Notes: generated from the letters alone by a model not told the origin. 64,000 bases of DNA from Alphaproteobacteria bacterium (GCA_015231795.1 JADGAX010000001.1:805794-869793); one strand, 5' to 3'. Counted from the first letter of the stretch, positions 1 through 9,487 are shown. A program made the numbers and translations.

Positions 1-469
1 GGCCTTCGCCATGCCCGTGATCATGGCCGCCAGGGGGGTCCAGGATCAAAACGCTGACCAGATTGACCGCCAAGCCGATGGCGGCGACCACCAGCGCCTC
101 GACATAGGCGATGGGCGTGGGATTGAACAGGCGGCTTAAGGCCTCCCACACCATAAAAAGGGCGACCATCCCCAGAAAAATGGCGCTGGCGAATCCTCCC
201 AGCGCATCCACCTTGCCCATGCCGAAGGTGAATCTTGGGTCGTCCTTGTGGCGCCTAGCAAAGGCGTAGGCGAACAAAGCGATGAACATGGCCAAGCCAT
301 GGCTGGCCATATGCCAGCCGTCGGCCAGCAGGGCCAACGATCCGAAAACCCACCCGGCGCCGATCTCGGCAACCATGGTCGCCACGGTCAGCCCCATCAC
401 CCAGCGGATGCGCCGCTCGAGACCATGCGTATCGGAACGCAAGCCATGGGAATGCCGGTAGCTGTCCAT
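1..469 (-). CDS. Cation diffusion facilitator (DmeF/CzcD-like), 3' part outside window
   Basis: Reading from ATG at 469 towards base 1 gives an open frame of 156 codons that runs off the window edge, so the gene is partial. Several hydrophobic helices are visible. The segment LLADGWHMASHG matches the metal-site helix of CDF exporters (usual pattern ADxxHxxxD; here the last position is His), and the visible end enters a histidine-rich stretch GGHDHGHGEG typical of the cytoplasmic loop of Co/Ni/Zn exporters of the DmeF/CzcD type. Known role of the family: proton-driven efflux of divalent metal cations across the inner membrane. Which metal is transported cannot be read from this fragment. A perfect 17-bp palindrome lies about 70 bp upstream of the start. 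Confidence 0.85.
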   Translation of the reverse strand, partial: MDSYRHSHGLRSDTHGLERRIRWVMGLTVATMVAEIGAGWVFGSLALLADGWHMASHGLAMFIALFAYAFARRHKDDPRFTFGMGKVDALGGFASAIFLGMVALFMVWEALSRLFNPTPIAYVEALVVAAIGLAVNLVSVLILDPPGGHDHGHGEG

Positions 470-535
470 ACAGTAAATATGCAAACGCCCCTCCCGGATC
501 GAAACGTCCGAATGCTGATTGCCACTATATGCGCC

Positions 536-552
536 GCCGGAGGCCCTCCGGC
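536..552. promoter_or_regulatory. 17-bp GC-rich palindrome upstream of the CDF efflux gene
   Basis: The sequence GCCGGAGGCCCTCCGGC has 8-bp perfect arms around a single central base. It lies between the divergent CDF gene (start 469) and the TMEM43-like gene (start 728). No T-run follows it in either direction, so it is more likely an operator or a leader hairpin for the metal exporter than a terminator. No nearby regulator gene is visible to pair with it. Confidence 0.3.
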
Positions 553-727
553 AATTTCCTAAAATTTATGTTGACTTGGGAGGGGTTGCAAACGCCTCTC
601 ACTCACAGATTTCGTCTAATGATCATGCGATAACGAAGATACCTAGAGCGGATTCACGACTGAAGTGACTGCGCTTTCTTGCAGCCTGCGCTAGGGTGGT
701 TGCCCAATTGGCAGCGCGAGGCGGATT

Positions 728-1876
728 GTGCAAAGCGAAGACACATTTACCAAAGTGACCCACAAAAGCTGGCTTGGCCGTTTCGGCAACTCGATAGGCG
801 GCGCGATTGTTGGCCTGATCTTGTTCATCGCCAGCTTCGTCCTGCTCTATTGGAATGAAGGAAGGGCGGTCGATGCGATCATAGCGCTCGACGCCGCTTC
901 CAAACAGATCGTGTCCGTATCCGCAGAAACGGTCGATCCCGCCCACGAGGGGCGGCTGGTTCACCTTTCAGGGATGGTCGATGTCGCGTCAGACCTTGTC
1001 GATCCGGTTTTCCACGTCACGGCCACCGACGCCGTTCGCCTGGAACGGCGCGTTGAGATGTTCCAGTGGCGAGAGAATAAAGAAACCAGAACCGAGAAAA
1101 AGCTGGGCGGCGGTGAAACTGAAACAACGACCTATAACTATGTCAAGGAATGGTCCGATAAAACCATCAATTCCAATTCCTTCGAAAAGCAACAGGGACA
1201 CGCAAACCCCGACATGCCCTATCAGGGCAAGGTCCTTAATGTAAAAAGTGCCAGAATTGGCGGCTTTATCCTGGATCAAAGCCAAATTGCGCAAATGTCG
1301 AATTTCGAACCCCTGGCCGTGGACGCGCAAGATGGCGACCTGCCGCGCGGTTTTCGCTGGGAGGGTGAGTATCTTTATCGCGGCAAGTCGCCCGACCAAC
1401 CGCAAATCGGCGACCTGCGCATTGCCTTTCATCAGGTGCCGGTTCAGACCATTAGCGTCATCGCACAGCAACGCGGGTCGACCCTGGCGGGTTTCAAGGG
1501 CGAAAGGGAGCGCATTATAAACATGGTTTCCTTGGGCGCCCTTGGCGCGGATGCGATGATCGAACAAGCCAAAGCGGACGAGGCGATCCTGACCTGGATT
1601 CTGCGCGTCGCCGGATTCTTCATGATGCTGTTCGGTCTGACGCTCATGGCAAGTCCGCTAGCCTGGCTGGCCAGTCTGCTGCCTTTCCTGGAAAGCCTGG
1701 TCAATGCCGCCAGCTTCGGCGTGGCCTTCATGATCGCCGCCCCGCTGACCCTGACCATTATTGCGGCCGCCTGGCTGATCCATCGCCCCCTGATCGGCGC
1801 AGCCCTGCTTGCTGTCGGACTTGCAACGGCCTTCATCATCAAGCGCCTCATCCTGCCCGCACGCGCGAAGGGCTGA
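728..1876 (+). CDS. TMEM43/DUF1625-family membrane protein
   Basis: A 382-residue protein starting at GTG. One membrane segment lies near the N-terminus (about residues 22-42, followed by YWNEGRA), then a large soluble domain of about 240 residues, then three or four closely packed hydrophobic helices (about 288-375). This layout and the early WNEGRAVD motif fit the TMEM43 family (Pfam DUF1625). The bacterial members have no established biochemical role; animal TMEM43 is an inner nuclear membrane protein. The gene stands alone between the CDF gene and the chemotaxis receptor, with no operon partner. Family assignment is fairly sure and function is unknown. Confidence 0.75.
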   Translation: MQSEDTFTKVTHKSWLGRFGNSIGGAIVGLILFIASFVLLYWNEGRAVDAIIALDAASKQIVSVSAETVDPAHEGRLVHLSGMVDVASDLVDPVFHVTATDAVRLERRVEMFQWRENKETRTEKKLGGGETETTTYNYVKEWSDKTINSNSFEKQQGHANPDMPYQGKVLNVKSARIGGFILDQSQIAQMSNFEPLAVDAQDGDLPRGFRWEGEYLYRGKSPDQPQIGDLRIAFHQVPVQTISVIAQQRGSTLAGFKGERERIINMVSLGALGADAMIEQAKADEAILTWILRVAGFFMMLFGLTLMASPLAWLASLLPFLESLVNAASFGVAFMIAAPLTLTIIAAAWLIHRPLIGAALLAVGLATAFIIKRLILPARAKG

Positions 1877-2365
1877 TGGGACCCGCACAGACAAGATAAG
1901 ACCTGTTTTCCTCTCCTGTCAGCAAGCAACCGCGCTGGTCGACGCGTCGATCAACAGGTGCGTGGGCAGATCAAAGAATGTCGATGTTGGAAAGTCGGTC
2001 TTGCTTCCAATTCGCCCCTATCAATTCCTTTGAAGCCGGGCATGATAGACGTCAATGTGTTTTAAGAATGGCCTGCAACGACCGACACATATCTTGAATT
2101 GCATGATGTATGTCAATGATGCGCGGTGCCCCTCAGAATTCATTTTATGGCGATTTCATTGGGACAAACGAAACAAGCGCCTGTGAATCGGCTTCTCGCT
2201 TTCTGCATGCCGAGAATTCAGTTATCGTGGAGCGCATAAGAAAGACGACTATTGCGCCGCGAGGAAAACGTCGGGATTCTTGGATCCTTCCGCCGACTGT
2301 CCATGTATGCATGACAAGGGCAAACGCAGGACGGACCCAACATCCCCCCCACCCAAGGAGGACAC
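1877..2365. other. 489-bp gene-free stretch upstream of the chemotaxis receptor
   Basis: No convincing open frame is present. Base composition is more AT-rich than the flanking genes, especially 2040-2230, which fits a promoter region. A strong Shine-Dalgarno AAGGAGG just before 2366 belongs to the receptor gene. No clear sigma54 box, tRNA or repeat was seen. Confidence 0.5.
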
Positions 2366-4354
2366 ATGCTCTATCGGGGCAAGGCCAGCCGTACAGCGGT
2401 TCGTTTCGTTCTTGCGGCCACGTTCCTTACGCTTCGCGAAACAGAGCATATCAAGGACGTCATCAAGCTGGTGACGGATATCAGCAAACTGATCCATGAA
2501 CTTCAACAGGAACGCGGACGCTCCAACGTTTATCTTTCATCGGGCGGCAAACAGTTTGGCGATCAGGTTGCAGAGCAGGTCCTAAGAGTGAAAGAGGCGG
2601 AAACCGCCGTCCGCCAGGGCTTCGAGATGATCGACAGGCTTAGCTCCAGCACGGGAATCTTCGCCCAGGTCAACAACGTCCTGCATGATTTCGCTACCCT
2701 GGCGGAAGTTCGCGATAAAGTCCGCTCGTTGGCGCTAAGCCCCCGCGAGGCGTTTACCTTCTTCACGGACCTGATTGCCGATCTGCTGGCGGTCGTTTCT
2801 GCGACAGCCGGTTCAAGCACGGACCCCAAACTGGTGCGCCCGCTGATCGCCTGTTTCAACTTCATGCAGGCCAAGGAATATGCCGGGCAGGAACGCGGTC
2901 TAGCCATCGCCTGTTTTGCCGCCGGACGTTTCGAGCCTGCGCTGCACCGCAAATTTCTGCACCTGATCACCCAGCAGACCAGATCCCTGGACATTTTTAC
3001 CCAATATGCGGAACCGGCACAGTCCAAGACGGTACTGGAAAAAATGGGCGGGCAGGTGATGGCGGAAATAGAGCGGATGCGCCTGGCGGCAAGAGAGCGT
3101 GGACTTTCCGGTGATGTCAGCGACGTCGACGCCAACCACTGGTTCGATCAGACAACCAAGCGCATCAATACGATGAAGACAGTGGAAGACCATCTGGCTG
3201 AAAATTTGCGCCGCGTCTGCGAAGAACGGATCAGCGAAGCCAAGGCGGCCTTCACTAGACCACTTCCCGGCAGCGCGCCAATCCTGTCGGCAACCGCACT
3301 AGTCACTCGGCTGGCACTTTGGATGTCGGAACGCTGGTTCGAGGCCGTCAACGCCTCGATGCGGCAACTGGCCTGCGCCAAGGATGCGACTATCGATGCC
3401 GGCCCCTGGGGCGAGGAAGCCCTGCGCTTGTTTCGTCAGGGCCGCGGCGATTCCGGCGGGCTGGCGGCCCAGCAGCAGGCGGAACTTCGCAGGCGTGAAG
3501 CCAGGCACGAGAATGTAGAAGATGCCGTCCACGATTTCAGCGCAACGGGAGAAACCGCCCTGACCGCCATCGACGAAGTGGCCTTGCGCGTGCACGACAG
3601 CGCCGAGCGGGTTTCAAGCGTTGCCGCGGACACATGCAAGCGTTCATCCGACGCGGCCGCCGTCATGCAACAACTTGTCTCTGGAATCCAGACGGTAGCG
3701 GTCGCCGCCGACAAGCTCTCGGAAGGCATTTCAGAAATTACGTCTCACGCCTCCGAATCGCAGTCCGTCGCCACTGTCGCCGTTCAGGAGGCCGAACGGA
3801 CCTATGCGTCGGCCAGCCAAATGGTCGGCGCGGCCAAACGGATTGCCGAAATGGGCGAACTCATCAACAATATCGCCAGCCAAACAAATCTGCTGGCCTT
3901 GAACGCGACCATCGAGGCGGCCAGAGCAGGCGATGCCGGCAAGGGCTTTGCCGTCGTTGCAAACGAGGTAAAGAACCTGGCCAACCAGACAAGCCGGGCG
4001 ACCGAGGACATAGGGCGCCACGTTAAGGACATTCAGGCTGTCTCGTCCGAGGTGGTCGATGCGATCGGCTCGATCCGCGTGACGATCTCTCGCATGGATG
4101 GAATCGTCGCCAAGGTTGCCGAGGCGCTGGCCGAGCAAAAGGCCGCCACGGAAAAGATCAACCAGAACATCGAGCAGATGGCGACTGGAAGTGAACAGGT
4201 TTCCGGCACCGTCGTCGGCGTCACCCAGGCAACCGGAGACACTGGAATGATGGCGAGCCATGTCCTCAAGGCGGTAGGGGAACTGGCGACGCTTGCCCAG
4301 TCCATGCGCACCGGCCTTGACAGCTTCATCTCCAAGGTCCGCGCCGAAGGCTGA
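2366..4354 (+). CDS. Soluble methyl-accepting chemotaxis protein with NIT (nitrate/nitrite sensing) domain
   Basis: 662 residues; the ATG is placed by a strong AAGGAGG six bases upstream. The N-terminal third contains the hallmark HELQQERGRSNVYLSSGG of NIT domains (about residues 45-70 within a helical domain reaching about 290), known from nitrate/nitrite-responsive regulators such as NasR. The C-terminal half (about 430-655) is a standard chemoreceptor signalling domain: the hairpin tip INNIASQTNLLALNATIEAA is complete, so it should contact CheA and CheW. There is no pair of transmembrane helices and only a short hydrophobic patch at residues 12-21, so the receptor is probably cytoplasmic. 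It would sense an internal ligand. Its closeness to a respiratory molybdoenzyme operon suggests a taxis response to the electron acceptor; that is inference. Confidence 0.88.
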   Translation: MLYRGKASRTAVRFVLAATFLTLRETEHIKDVIKLVTDISKLIHELQQERGRSNVYLSSGGKQFGDQVAEQVLRVKEAETAVRQGFEMIDRLSSSTGIFAQVNNVLHDFATLAEVRDKVRSLALSPREAFTFFTDLIADLLAVVSATAGSSTDPKLVRPLIACFNFMQAKEYAGQERGLAIACFAAGRFEPALHRKFLHLITQQTRSLDIFTQYAEPAQSKTVLEKMGGQVMAEIERMRLAARERGLSGDVSDVDANHWFDQTTKRINTMKTVEDHLAENLRRVCEERISEAKAAFTRPLPGSAPILSATALVTRLALWMSERWFEAVNASMRQLACAKDATIDAGPWGEEALRLFRQGRGDSGGLAAQQQAELRRREARHENVEDAVHDFSATGETALTAIDEVALRVHDSAERVSSVAADTCKRSSDAAAVMQQLVSGIQTVAVAADKLSEGISEITSHASESQSVATVAVQEAERTYASASQMVGAAKRIAEMGELINNIASQTNLLALNATIEAARAGDAGKGFAVVANEVKNLANQTSRATEDIGRHVKDIQAVSSEVVDAIGSIRVTISRMDGIVAKVAEALAEQKAATEKINQNIEQMATGSEQVSGTVVGVTQATGDTGMMASHVLKAVGELATLAQSMRTGLDSFISKVRAEG

Positions 4355-4815
4355 CGCCAGGATTCAGCTGCCCAGCTTGGTCCGCCGCAGGCAGGCGGAG
4401 GCGCTTGAGGTGCCCCTAGTTTGTTAGACACCTTGCGCCGAATACCAATATCCGTCCGGAAGAGCGACTGACGGATGAAGAGATCAGCCATGTATAACCC
4501 GTCCAGAAGGTCAGGACGCAAATCAGGCCGATCCAACCGCGCGCGGGGTGCTTTCTGGCACGGCTTAGAACGATTGGCTAGGCCAAGTTAGGTGGTAGCA
4601 AGCCCCGGGTGGGGACTTCGGCATGATCGAGGCCGCGTTGCCGCCTGGCTTCGCATCGGAGATTGGAGATTCTTAAATCCAGGATGGGAGGCTTGTTCAT
4701 CCCTGCTAGCAGAGACGAAGGCGTGTTCGGCGAAAAGATTGATTGCTGGAAGGCGGAATTGACCGACAAGTATTTTTAGCCTCCATCGCCTCGGGTCTCT
4801 TTTCTCCTAATTGCA
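4355..4815. other. 461-bp gene-free stretch between convergent genes
   Basis: The plus-strand chemoreceptor and the end of the minus-strand 17-gene operon face each other here. No intact frame is supported. Short open stretches with stops (for example around 4450-4492 and 4620-4676) look like possible decayed coding sequence, but no family could be named. No obvious rho-independent terminator was found for the operon end. Confidence 0.4.
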
Positions 4816-5715
4816 CTATGGCGAAGGAATGTTAAAGATTCGATCCATTGGCCGCATTGGATCAAGCGACCATTCCGCCAGCGACCCGTCGTAAAGCCGG
4901 GCCTGGGAATTGCCCAGCAATTCATGAGCGACAAACCAGAGCAGCGATGCCGTATGGCCTGTGTTGCAGAAAACAATCATCGGGGCATCCGGCTGAACCT
5001 TGGCATAGGCAAACAAGGATTTCAGTACCGTCGGTTGGCGGAAAAATCCCTTGCCATCCACCGTCATCCAAACCAACGGCAGATTCACGGCTCCGGGCAA
5101 GGTTCCTGGCAGCAGGACCTTATCGCTTTTGTTGATGCCCAGATATTCGTCGCTGGGGCGGGCATCGACCAATGGCAGGCTTGTTTCGGCAACATCTGGA
5201 AGGAACGCCTCCATGCCAGATACTGGACGAGCGGCATAAATCTCGGTCTTCCTGGGTTTCGCTGGTCCAGCCTCCACGGGCAATTTTTGTTGAACGAAAG
5301 AGGCCAACCCGCCATCCAGCACGGAAACCTTCTCCTGTCCCAAGACCTTCAGCGTCCAGTAAAGACGCGTCGCTGACGCCATGTCGTAGGCCGACAATCC
5401 TGGCGCAACCAGCACGACATGTTTGTCGGATGCAATGCCCAGGCGCCCCAACAAGGATTCCAGTGCAGGGATGGCGTTCATGACATCCGGCACCCCATTG
5501 CGCTCGACACGCCAGCCATCTTTTTTGTAGTCGGTGAAAGCCGAACCAGGGATATGTGCGGTCAGGAATTCGCCAGGCGTGCGCCCAACATCGACAATCC
5601 GAACAGCATCATTCTTCGCCTGAGCAGCAACCCACTCTGCCGTCACCAAGGGCTGCGCTCCAAGCGGAAGGGAAAATAATAGGAACAAGGAGAAAAAAAC
5701 AAAACGGCCTATCAC
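4816..5715 (-). CDS. Exported two-domain rhodanese (thiosulfate sulfurtransferase-like)
   Basis: 299 residues from a GTG at 5715, chosen because it overlaps the stop of the upstream activator gene and puts a signal peptide at the N-terminus (MIGRFVFFSLFLLFSLPLGA). A longer frame exists but would bury the signal peptide. Two rhodanese folds follow; only the C-terminal one has the active-site loop cysteine (VFCNTGHTAS, C about 250), as in SseA/TST-type enzymes, while the N-terminal domain has lost it. The family transfers sulfane sulfur from thiosulfate or related donors to a thiol or cyanide acceptor through a cysteine persulfide. Export to the periplasm puts it in the same compartment as the catalytic molybdoenzyme. 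It is the last gene of the operon. Confidence 0.85.
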   Translation of the reverse strand: MIGRFVFFSLFLLFSLPLGAQPLVTAEWVAAQAKNDAVRIVDVGRTPGEFLTAHIPGSAFTDYKKDGWRVERNGVPDVMNAIPALESLLGRLGIASDKHVVLVAPGLSAYDMASATRLYWTLKVLGQEKVSVLDGGLASFVQQKLPVEAGPAKPRKTEIYAARPVSGMEAFLPDVAETSLPLVDARPSDEYLGINKSDKVLLPGTLPGAVNLPLVWMTVDGKGFFRQPTVLKSLFAYAKVQPDAPMIVFCNTGHTASLLWFVAHELLGNSQARLYDGSLAEWSLDPMRPMDRIFNIPSP

Positions 5716-7109
5716 ATGTCCCCCGCTTTCTGGATGCCGTAACGGCGCATCTTTTCCCACAGGCTTTTGCGAGAAATACCCAGAAGATCGGCTGCTTGGC
5801 CGACCGCTCCTTGGCACCGATCCAGGGTCGAACGGATGATGTCTCGCTCGGCCTCCTCTACCGCGGTTTTCAGCGATATGTTTTCGGGGCCGACTGGTTT
5901 TTCACGTTGCAAGACCGATGAAAAGAGGTCGTGGACTTCAAGACGTGAACCGTCGCATAGCGCCACGGCGCGCTCGATCATGTTCTTCAATTCGCGGACA
6001 TTGCCGGGAAATGGCCATTGCTTCAATCGGATTTCCGCTTCAGCCGACAGACCTGAAATCCGCTTGCTCATGCTTTCCGCGTAATCGTGAATGAACCTTC
6101 TTGCCAGAAACAAGACATCCTCCGGCCTCTCGCGCAGCGGCGGAATATCGACGCGTATGACGTTCAGACGCCAGAACAAGTCGCTGCGAAAGCGCTCGGC
6201 TGCGATGGCCGCCTGCAAGTCGACTTGGGTGGCGGCCAGAATGCGGACATCCAAAGGAATGCTTTCGGAACCGCCCAAGCGCACGATCTCGCGTTCTTGC
6301 AAAACGCGCAGCAGCTTGACCTGTGTCTCGGGCGGAATTTCTGCGATTTCATCCAGAAAGATGGTGCCGCCATCGGCTTGCTCGAAACGTCCCTGCCGAC
6401 GCTTATCGGCGCCGGTGAACGCTCCCTTCTCGTGACCGAACAGTTCGCTTTCCACAAGATTGGCCGGAATCGCCGCGCAATTGACCTTCACGAAAGGCTT
6501 GGCGCGCCGCTTGCTGTTGTGGTGAATCATGTTCGACACCACTTCCTTGCCAACGCCGGACTCGCCGGTGATCAGCACGGAACTGTCCAGTGGCGCGATA
6601 CGGGCGACCAACCGCTCGACGCCGCGCATGGCGGCGCTGGTCCCCAGCAGTCCCTTGCCGGGCTGGAAAGGATTCTCCATTCCGTCTTCATTCAGTTTCA
6701 AGCGCAACCTTGCTTCTGAAACATTGCCCAGAATGCGCCGTACGGCGGCAACGAAACCATCCAGCCTGAAGGGCTTCGTCAGATAATCGATGGCGCCTGC
6801 CTTGACCAGTTCGACGGCGTCGGGAACGGAACCGAAGGCCGTCATCAGCATCACAGGAACGCCAGGCAAGGCGGCGGAAACTTCATGAAAGAAGTCGCGA
6901 CCCGAGCCATCGGGAAGGCGTATGTCCGTGATGACCATGTCGGCATGGCCCTGGGATAGGAAACGACGCGCCTCGGCAACCGTTCCTGCCGCCGCCACCT
7001 CGATGCCCTCCATCTTCAGGCTATCGGCCAGCGACAAACGCATGATATCGTCATCCTCGACCAGAAGGACGCGAAGCCCTGAAAACTCCTTCGATGTATC
7101 GGCCATCAT
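5712..7109 (-). CDS. Sigma54-dependent response regulator (NtrC family)
   Basis: 465 residues. Order of domains: receiver (about 12-125, phosphoacceptor D62 in VITDIRLPDGSG), AAA+ activator domain with Walker A GESGVGKE and the sigma54-contact loop GAFTGA, and a C-terminal Fis-type helix-turn-helix (QAADLLGISRKSLWEKM). All elements needed for sigma54 activation are intact. The start overlaps the kinase stop as ATGA. Its gene neighbour 7106-8602 is the cognate kinase. Two sigma54-type promoters in the 21.4-21.75 kb intergenic region, one of them leading this very operon, are the natural targets, so the system is probably autoregulated. Confidence 0.95.
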   Translation of the reverse strand: MMADTSKEFSGLRVLLVEDDDIMRLSLADSLKMEGIEVAAAGTVAEARRFLSQGHADMVITDIRLPDGSGRDFFHEVSAALPGVPVMLMTAFGSVPDAVELVKAGAIDYLTKPFRLDGFVAAVRRILGNVSEARLRLKLNEDGMENPFQPGKGLLGTSAAMRGVERLVARIAPLDSSVLITGESGVGKEVVSNMIHHNSKRRAKPFVKVNCAAIPANLVESELFGHEKGAFTGADKRRQGRFEQADGGTIFLDEIAEIPPETQVKLLRVLQEREIVRLGGSESIPLDVRILAATQVDLQAAIAAERFRSDLFWRLNVIRVDIPPLRERPEDVLFLARRFIHDYAESMSKRISGLSAEAEIRLKQWPFPGNVRELKNMIERAVALCDGSRLEVHDLFSSVLQREKPVGPENISLKTAVEEAERDIIRSTLDRCQGAVGQAADLLGISRKSLWEKMRRYGIQKAGDM

Positions 7110-8602
7110 GCCGCCCCCGACAAAAGCGGCCGTTGCTGGGCGCTTCTTGAAGGAACCTTCACTCTGAACAAGCTTCCCTTGCCGGGTTCGGACTCGACTT
7201 CAATCTCCCCATTCATGCGCGATACCAGCCTGTAGGTTACCCAAAGACCAAGACCGGTTCCAGATGAGCGCGTGGTGAAGAATGGATCGAACAAATGCGC
7301 CAAAACATCTTCAGGAATGCCAGAACCGTTGTCTTCGACCTCGATCACCAGCAGGTCCCCGCTGACCTGAGTGCGAAATGCGACCATCCCCTTGTCGCCG
7401 ATCGCCTGGACGGCGTTGCGCAACAGATTATGCACGACCTGTTGAAGATGGCCGCAATTGACGCATGTGGTGCTGTCGATCTGATTTGACCACAAAAGCT
7501 GAATGGGACGGTCGCCGATTTCAGCCACAATGAGTTCCTTAACGTCCTCGACGCAACCGCCATCGCCCCAAGCATCTGTCTGATCGGTGCGCAATTCCGC
7601 CAGCAACCCTTGAACGATGGCCTGGATGCGGTGAAGACCACGTTCCAACATCGGCAGATATCGCTCGACCAGCGTTTCGTCACCAGGCATTTTGCGCAAA
7701 ATGTCCACGCAATTCAGCATGCCGCCCAAAGGATTGTTCACTTCGTGCGCAACGCCGGCGGCAATACGTCCCAGGGCGGCCAGCTTCTCGTTCATGGCCA
7801 GTTGCTGCTCAAGCTGCTTCTTGCCCGCCAGCTCGCCGGTCATGCGGTTGAAGGATTCCACCAACTGACCGATCTCGTCCTTGTCTCTGGGTTTGAGCGG
7901 GATCAGGCGCGTGAAGTCGCCGCGTCCCACCGTATCCATGCCGTTAGCCAGGGCGTTCAGAGGGCGGATCATGCGCCTTGAGATATAGGCCCCCAGCAGG
8001 CTCCCCACCACGGCAAGCGCAATGGCGATGCCAAAGATGATGGCGGCCGCCGACATGGTGCGCGAATTGATTTCCTCGGTTGATATCTGAAGAACCACCA
8101 CGCCAACCACCGACCCTTCCGACTGAACCGGAACGATGCTTTCAACGTAGTCGCCCTTTTCATTTCTGGAGATATGAATGTGCGGCGCGTTCGCCTCCAG
8201 CACCTCGCGTAGCCATTTGCGTTGTTCGGGATTAGCGCCCAGCAGCGGCATCCCCACGGGATTGGTCTCGGGACTGAGATGCGCCAGCACGCGCCCCTCG
8301 GTGTCCAACACCATGCCGCCCAGAACATTGGGGGGATTTCCACTGGGGTCCGCCGGGGCCGTCATCGACTGCAACGACTTGTACAAGCCCCAGTAGTCAC
8401 TGCGAAGCACCGCATCGTAGGCCACGCCCGCAACTCCCCTGGCGATGACCAGCGCCTTCTCTTCTAGGTTCTCGCGGATACGGTCGCGCTCTTGCACCAC
8501 GATCGCCATGCCGACGGTGATCGCCACCCCCACCACCACCGCCGTAATGGTCAGAGGCAGTTTGATCGACAGACTCCAGGTTCTGGGGTGCGACAGAATC
8601 AC
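7106..8602 (-). CDS. Membrane sensor histidine kinase (HAMP, HisKA, HATPase)
   Basis: 498 residues. Transmembrane helix 1 lies at about 13-36, a periplasmic domain of about 145 residues follows, helix 2 is at about 184-206, then HAMP, then a dimerisation box with the phospho-accepting H286 in GRIAAGVAHEVNNPLGG, then the ATPase domain with N box (NLLRNAVQAI), G1 (DNGSGIP) and G2 (GTGLGL). The N-box region contains CVNCGH, an unusual paired cysteine that could be redox-active; this is only an observation. The gene sits between a PhnD-like binding protein and a sigma54 activator, overlapping both by a few bases, which suggests the binding protein presents a ligand to this kinase. Confidence 0.95.
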   Translation of the reverse strand: MILSHPRTWSLSIKLPLTITAVVVGVAITVGMAIVVQERDRIRENLEEKALVIARGVAGVAYDAVLRSDYWGLYKSLQSMTAPADPSGNPPNVLGGMVLDTEGRVLAHLSPETNPVGMPLLGANPEQRKWLREVLEANAPHIHISRNEKGDYVESIVPVQSEGSVVGVVVLQISTEEINSRTMSAAAIIFGIAIALAVVGSLLGAYISRRMIRPLNALANGMDTVGRGDFTRLIPLKPRDKDEIGQLVESFNRMTGELAGKKQLEQQLAMNEKLAALGRIAAGVAHEVNNPLGGMLNCVDILRKMPGDETLVERYLPMLERGLHRIQAIVQGLLAELRTDQTDAWGDGGCVEDVKELIVAEIGDRPIQLLWSNQIDSTTCVNCGHLQQVVHNLLRNAVQAIGDKGMVAFRTQVSGDLLVIEVEDNGSGIPEDVLAHLFDPFFTTRSSGTGLGLWVTYRLVSRMNGEIEVESEPGKGSLFRVKVPSRSAQQRPLLSGAA

Positions 8603-9471
8603 GGTCGAACCCCTTCGCTGACGCGCTGGGCGACCTGACGAATGCCGTCGAAGAGGGCTGGCGAAGCCTGTGAGAAGCTGTCGAGCGACAATTCCGCCAG
8701 CAGGGCGCGACCATCGATATCTTCACGCATGCCCAAAATGGCCGCTTGCATGCGCCGTTTCAGTTCGTGGTCGGCGGCGTTGCGCATGACCAGGGGCGGG
8801 AAGCCGTATTTAGGCGAACGGATGATGATCTTGGTGCGTTCGGTCACCGAAGACCTAGTCTTCGCCATGAACTCCCACACATAGGAATCGACGGCGCCGC
8901 CATCGGCCACCCGGTTGGCGATGGCCTCGACCGTTTCGGCATGATTGTACGTAAAGAAGGTCAGACGATAAAAGCTGTCAGGCGTTGCCCCCGTTTCGGC
9001 CAGCAGGTGGCGCGGCACCAGATAGCCTGAGTTGGAATCAGGATCCGAATAGGCGAAGACCTTGCCTGCAAGGTCCGCTAGCGAAGTGGCAGGATTGTCG
9101 CGATGAACGATGATGTAGGAACTGTAAAGCGGCTCGCCCATGAATACGGGCACCGCCATCAGTTCAAGAAATTCCGGTTCACGTTTCTGCACATAGGGAT
9201 AGCCGCAGATCCATGCGAAGTCGATCTCTCCGGTTTGCAGCAACCCCATGATCTCGCGGTAAGACCGGCGCTGCACGAAACGCACGGGCCGCCCGACGCG
9301 CTGTTCCAGATAGTGCCGCCAGCGCTCGAAGAATTTTAAATTCTCGCGAACCACAACGGCCGTCAGGCCAAAACGGACAGGTCGCTCCTCGCCCGCCGCC
9401 CGCAGCGGACGGCAGACAAGGCAGGCCCCCATCAAGGCCAAGGCCGAACGCCTGCTGATAGCGCCTATCAT
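8599..9471 (-). CDS. PhnD-like periplasmic binding protein, probable ligand sensor for the kinase
   Basis: 290 residues. The N-terminus carries a twin-arginine-like export signal (ISRRSALALMGACL) and the mature part is a type 2 periplasmic binding fold of the phosphate/phosphite/phosphonate (PhnD) family (FGLTAVVVRENLKFFERW, then TGEIDFAWICGYPY, then SDPDSNSGYLVPRHLL). No ABC permease or ATPase gene accompanies it, so it is unlikely to be a transporter component. The same arrangement, a PhnD-family protein next to a kinase and a sigma54 activator, is known from the arsenite-sensing AioXSR system, and the TtrS kinase for tetrathionate has a PhnD-like sensor region. By analogy this protein detects the oxyanion substrate. 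The ligand is unknown. Confidence 0.85.
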   Translation of the reverse strand: MIGAISRRSALALMGACLVCRPLRAAGEERPVRFGLTAVVVRENLKFFERWRHYLEQRVGRPVRFVQRRSYREIMGLLQTGEIDFAWICGYPYVQKREPEFLELMAVPVFMGEPLYSSYIIVHRDNPATSLADLAGKVFAYSDPDSNSGYLVPRHLLAETGATPDSFYRLTFFTYNHAETVEAIANRVADGGAVDSYVWEFMAKTRSSVTERTKIIIRSPKYGFPPLVMRNAADHELKRRMQAAILGMREDIDGRALLAELSLDSFSQASPALFDGIRQVAQRVSEGVRP

Positions 9472-9487
9472 TATCCTCCCGTCCTTC

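Noticed and set aside
536..552. GC-rich palindrome read as a terminator
   Set aside because: No T-run on either side, and it is upstream of both divergent genes.
4540..4575. TGGCACG near 4558 as another sigma54 promoter
   Set aside because: The GC element is not at the required ten-base distance, and no gene follows in that direction.
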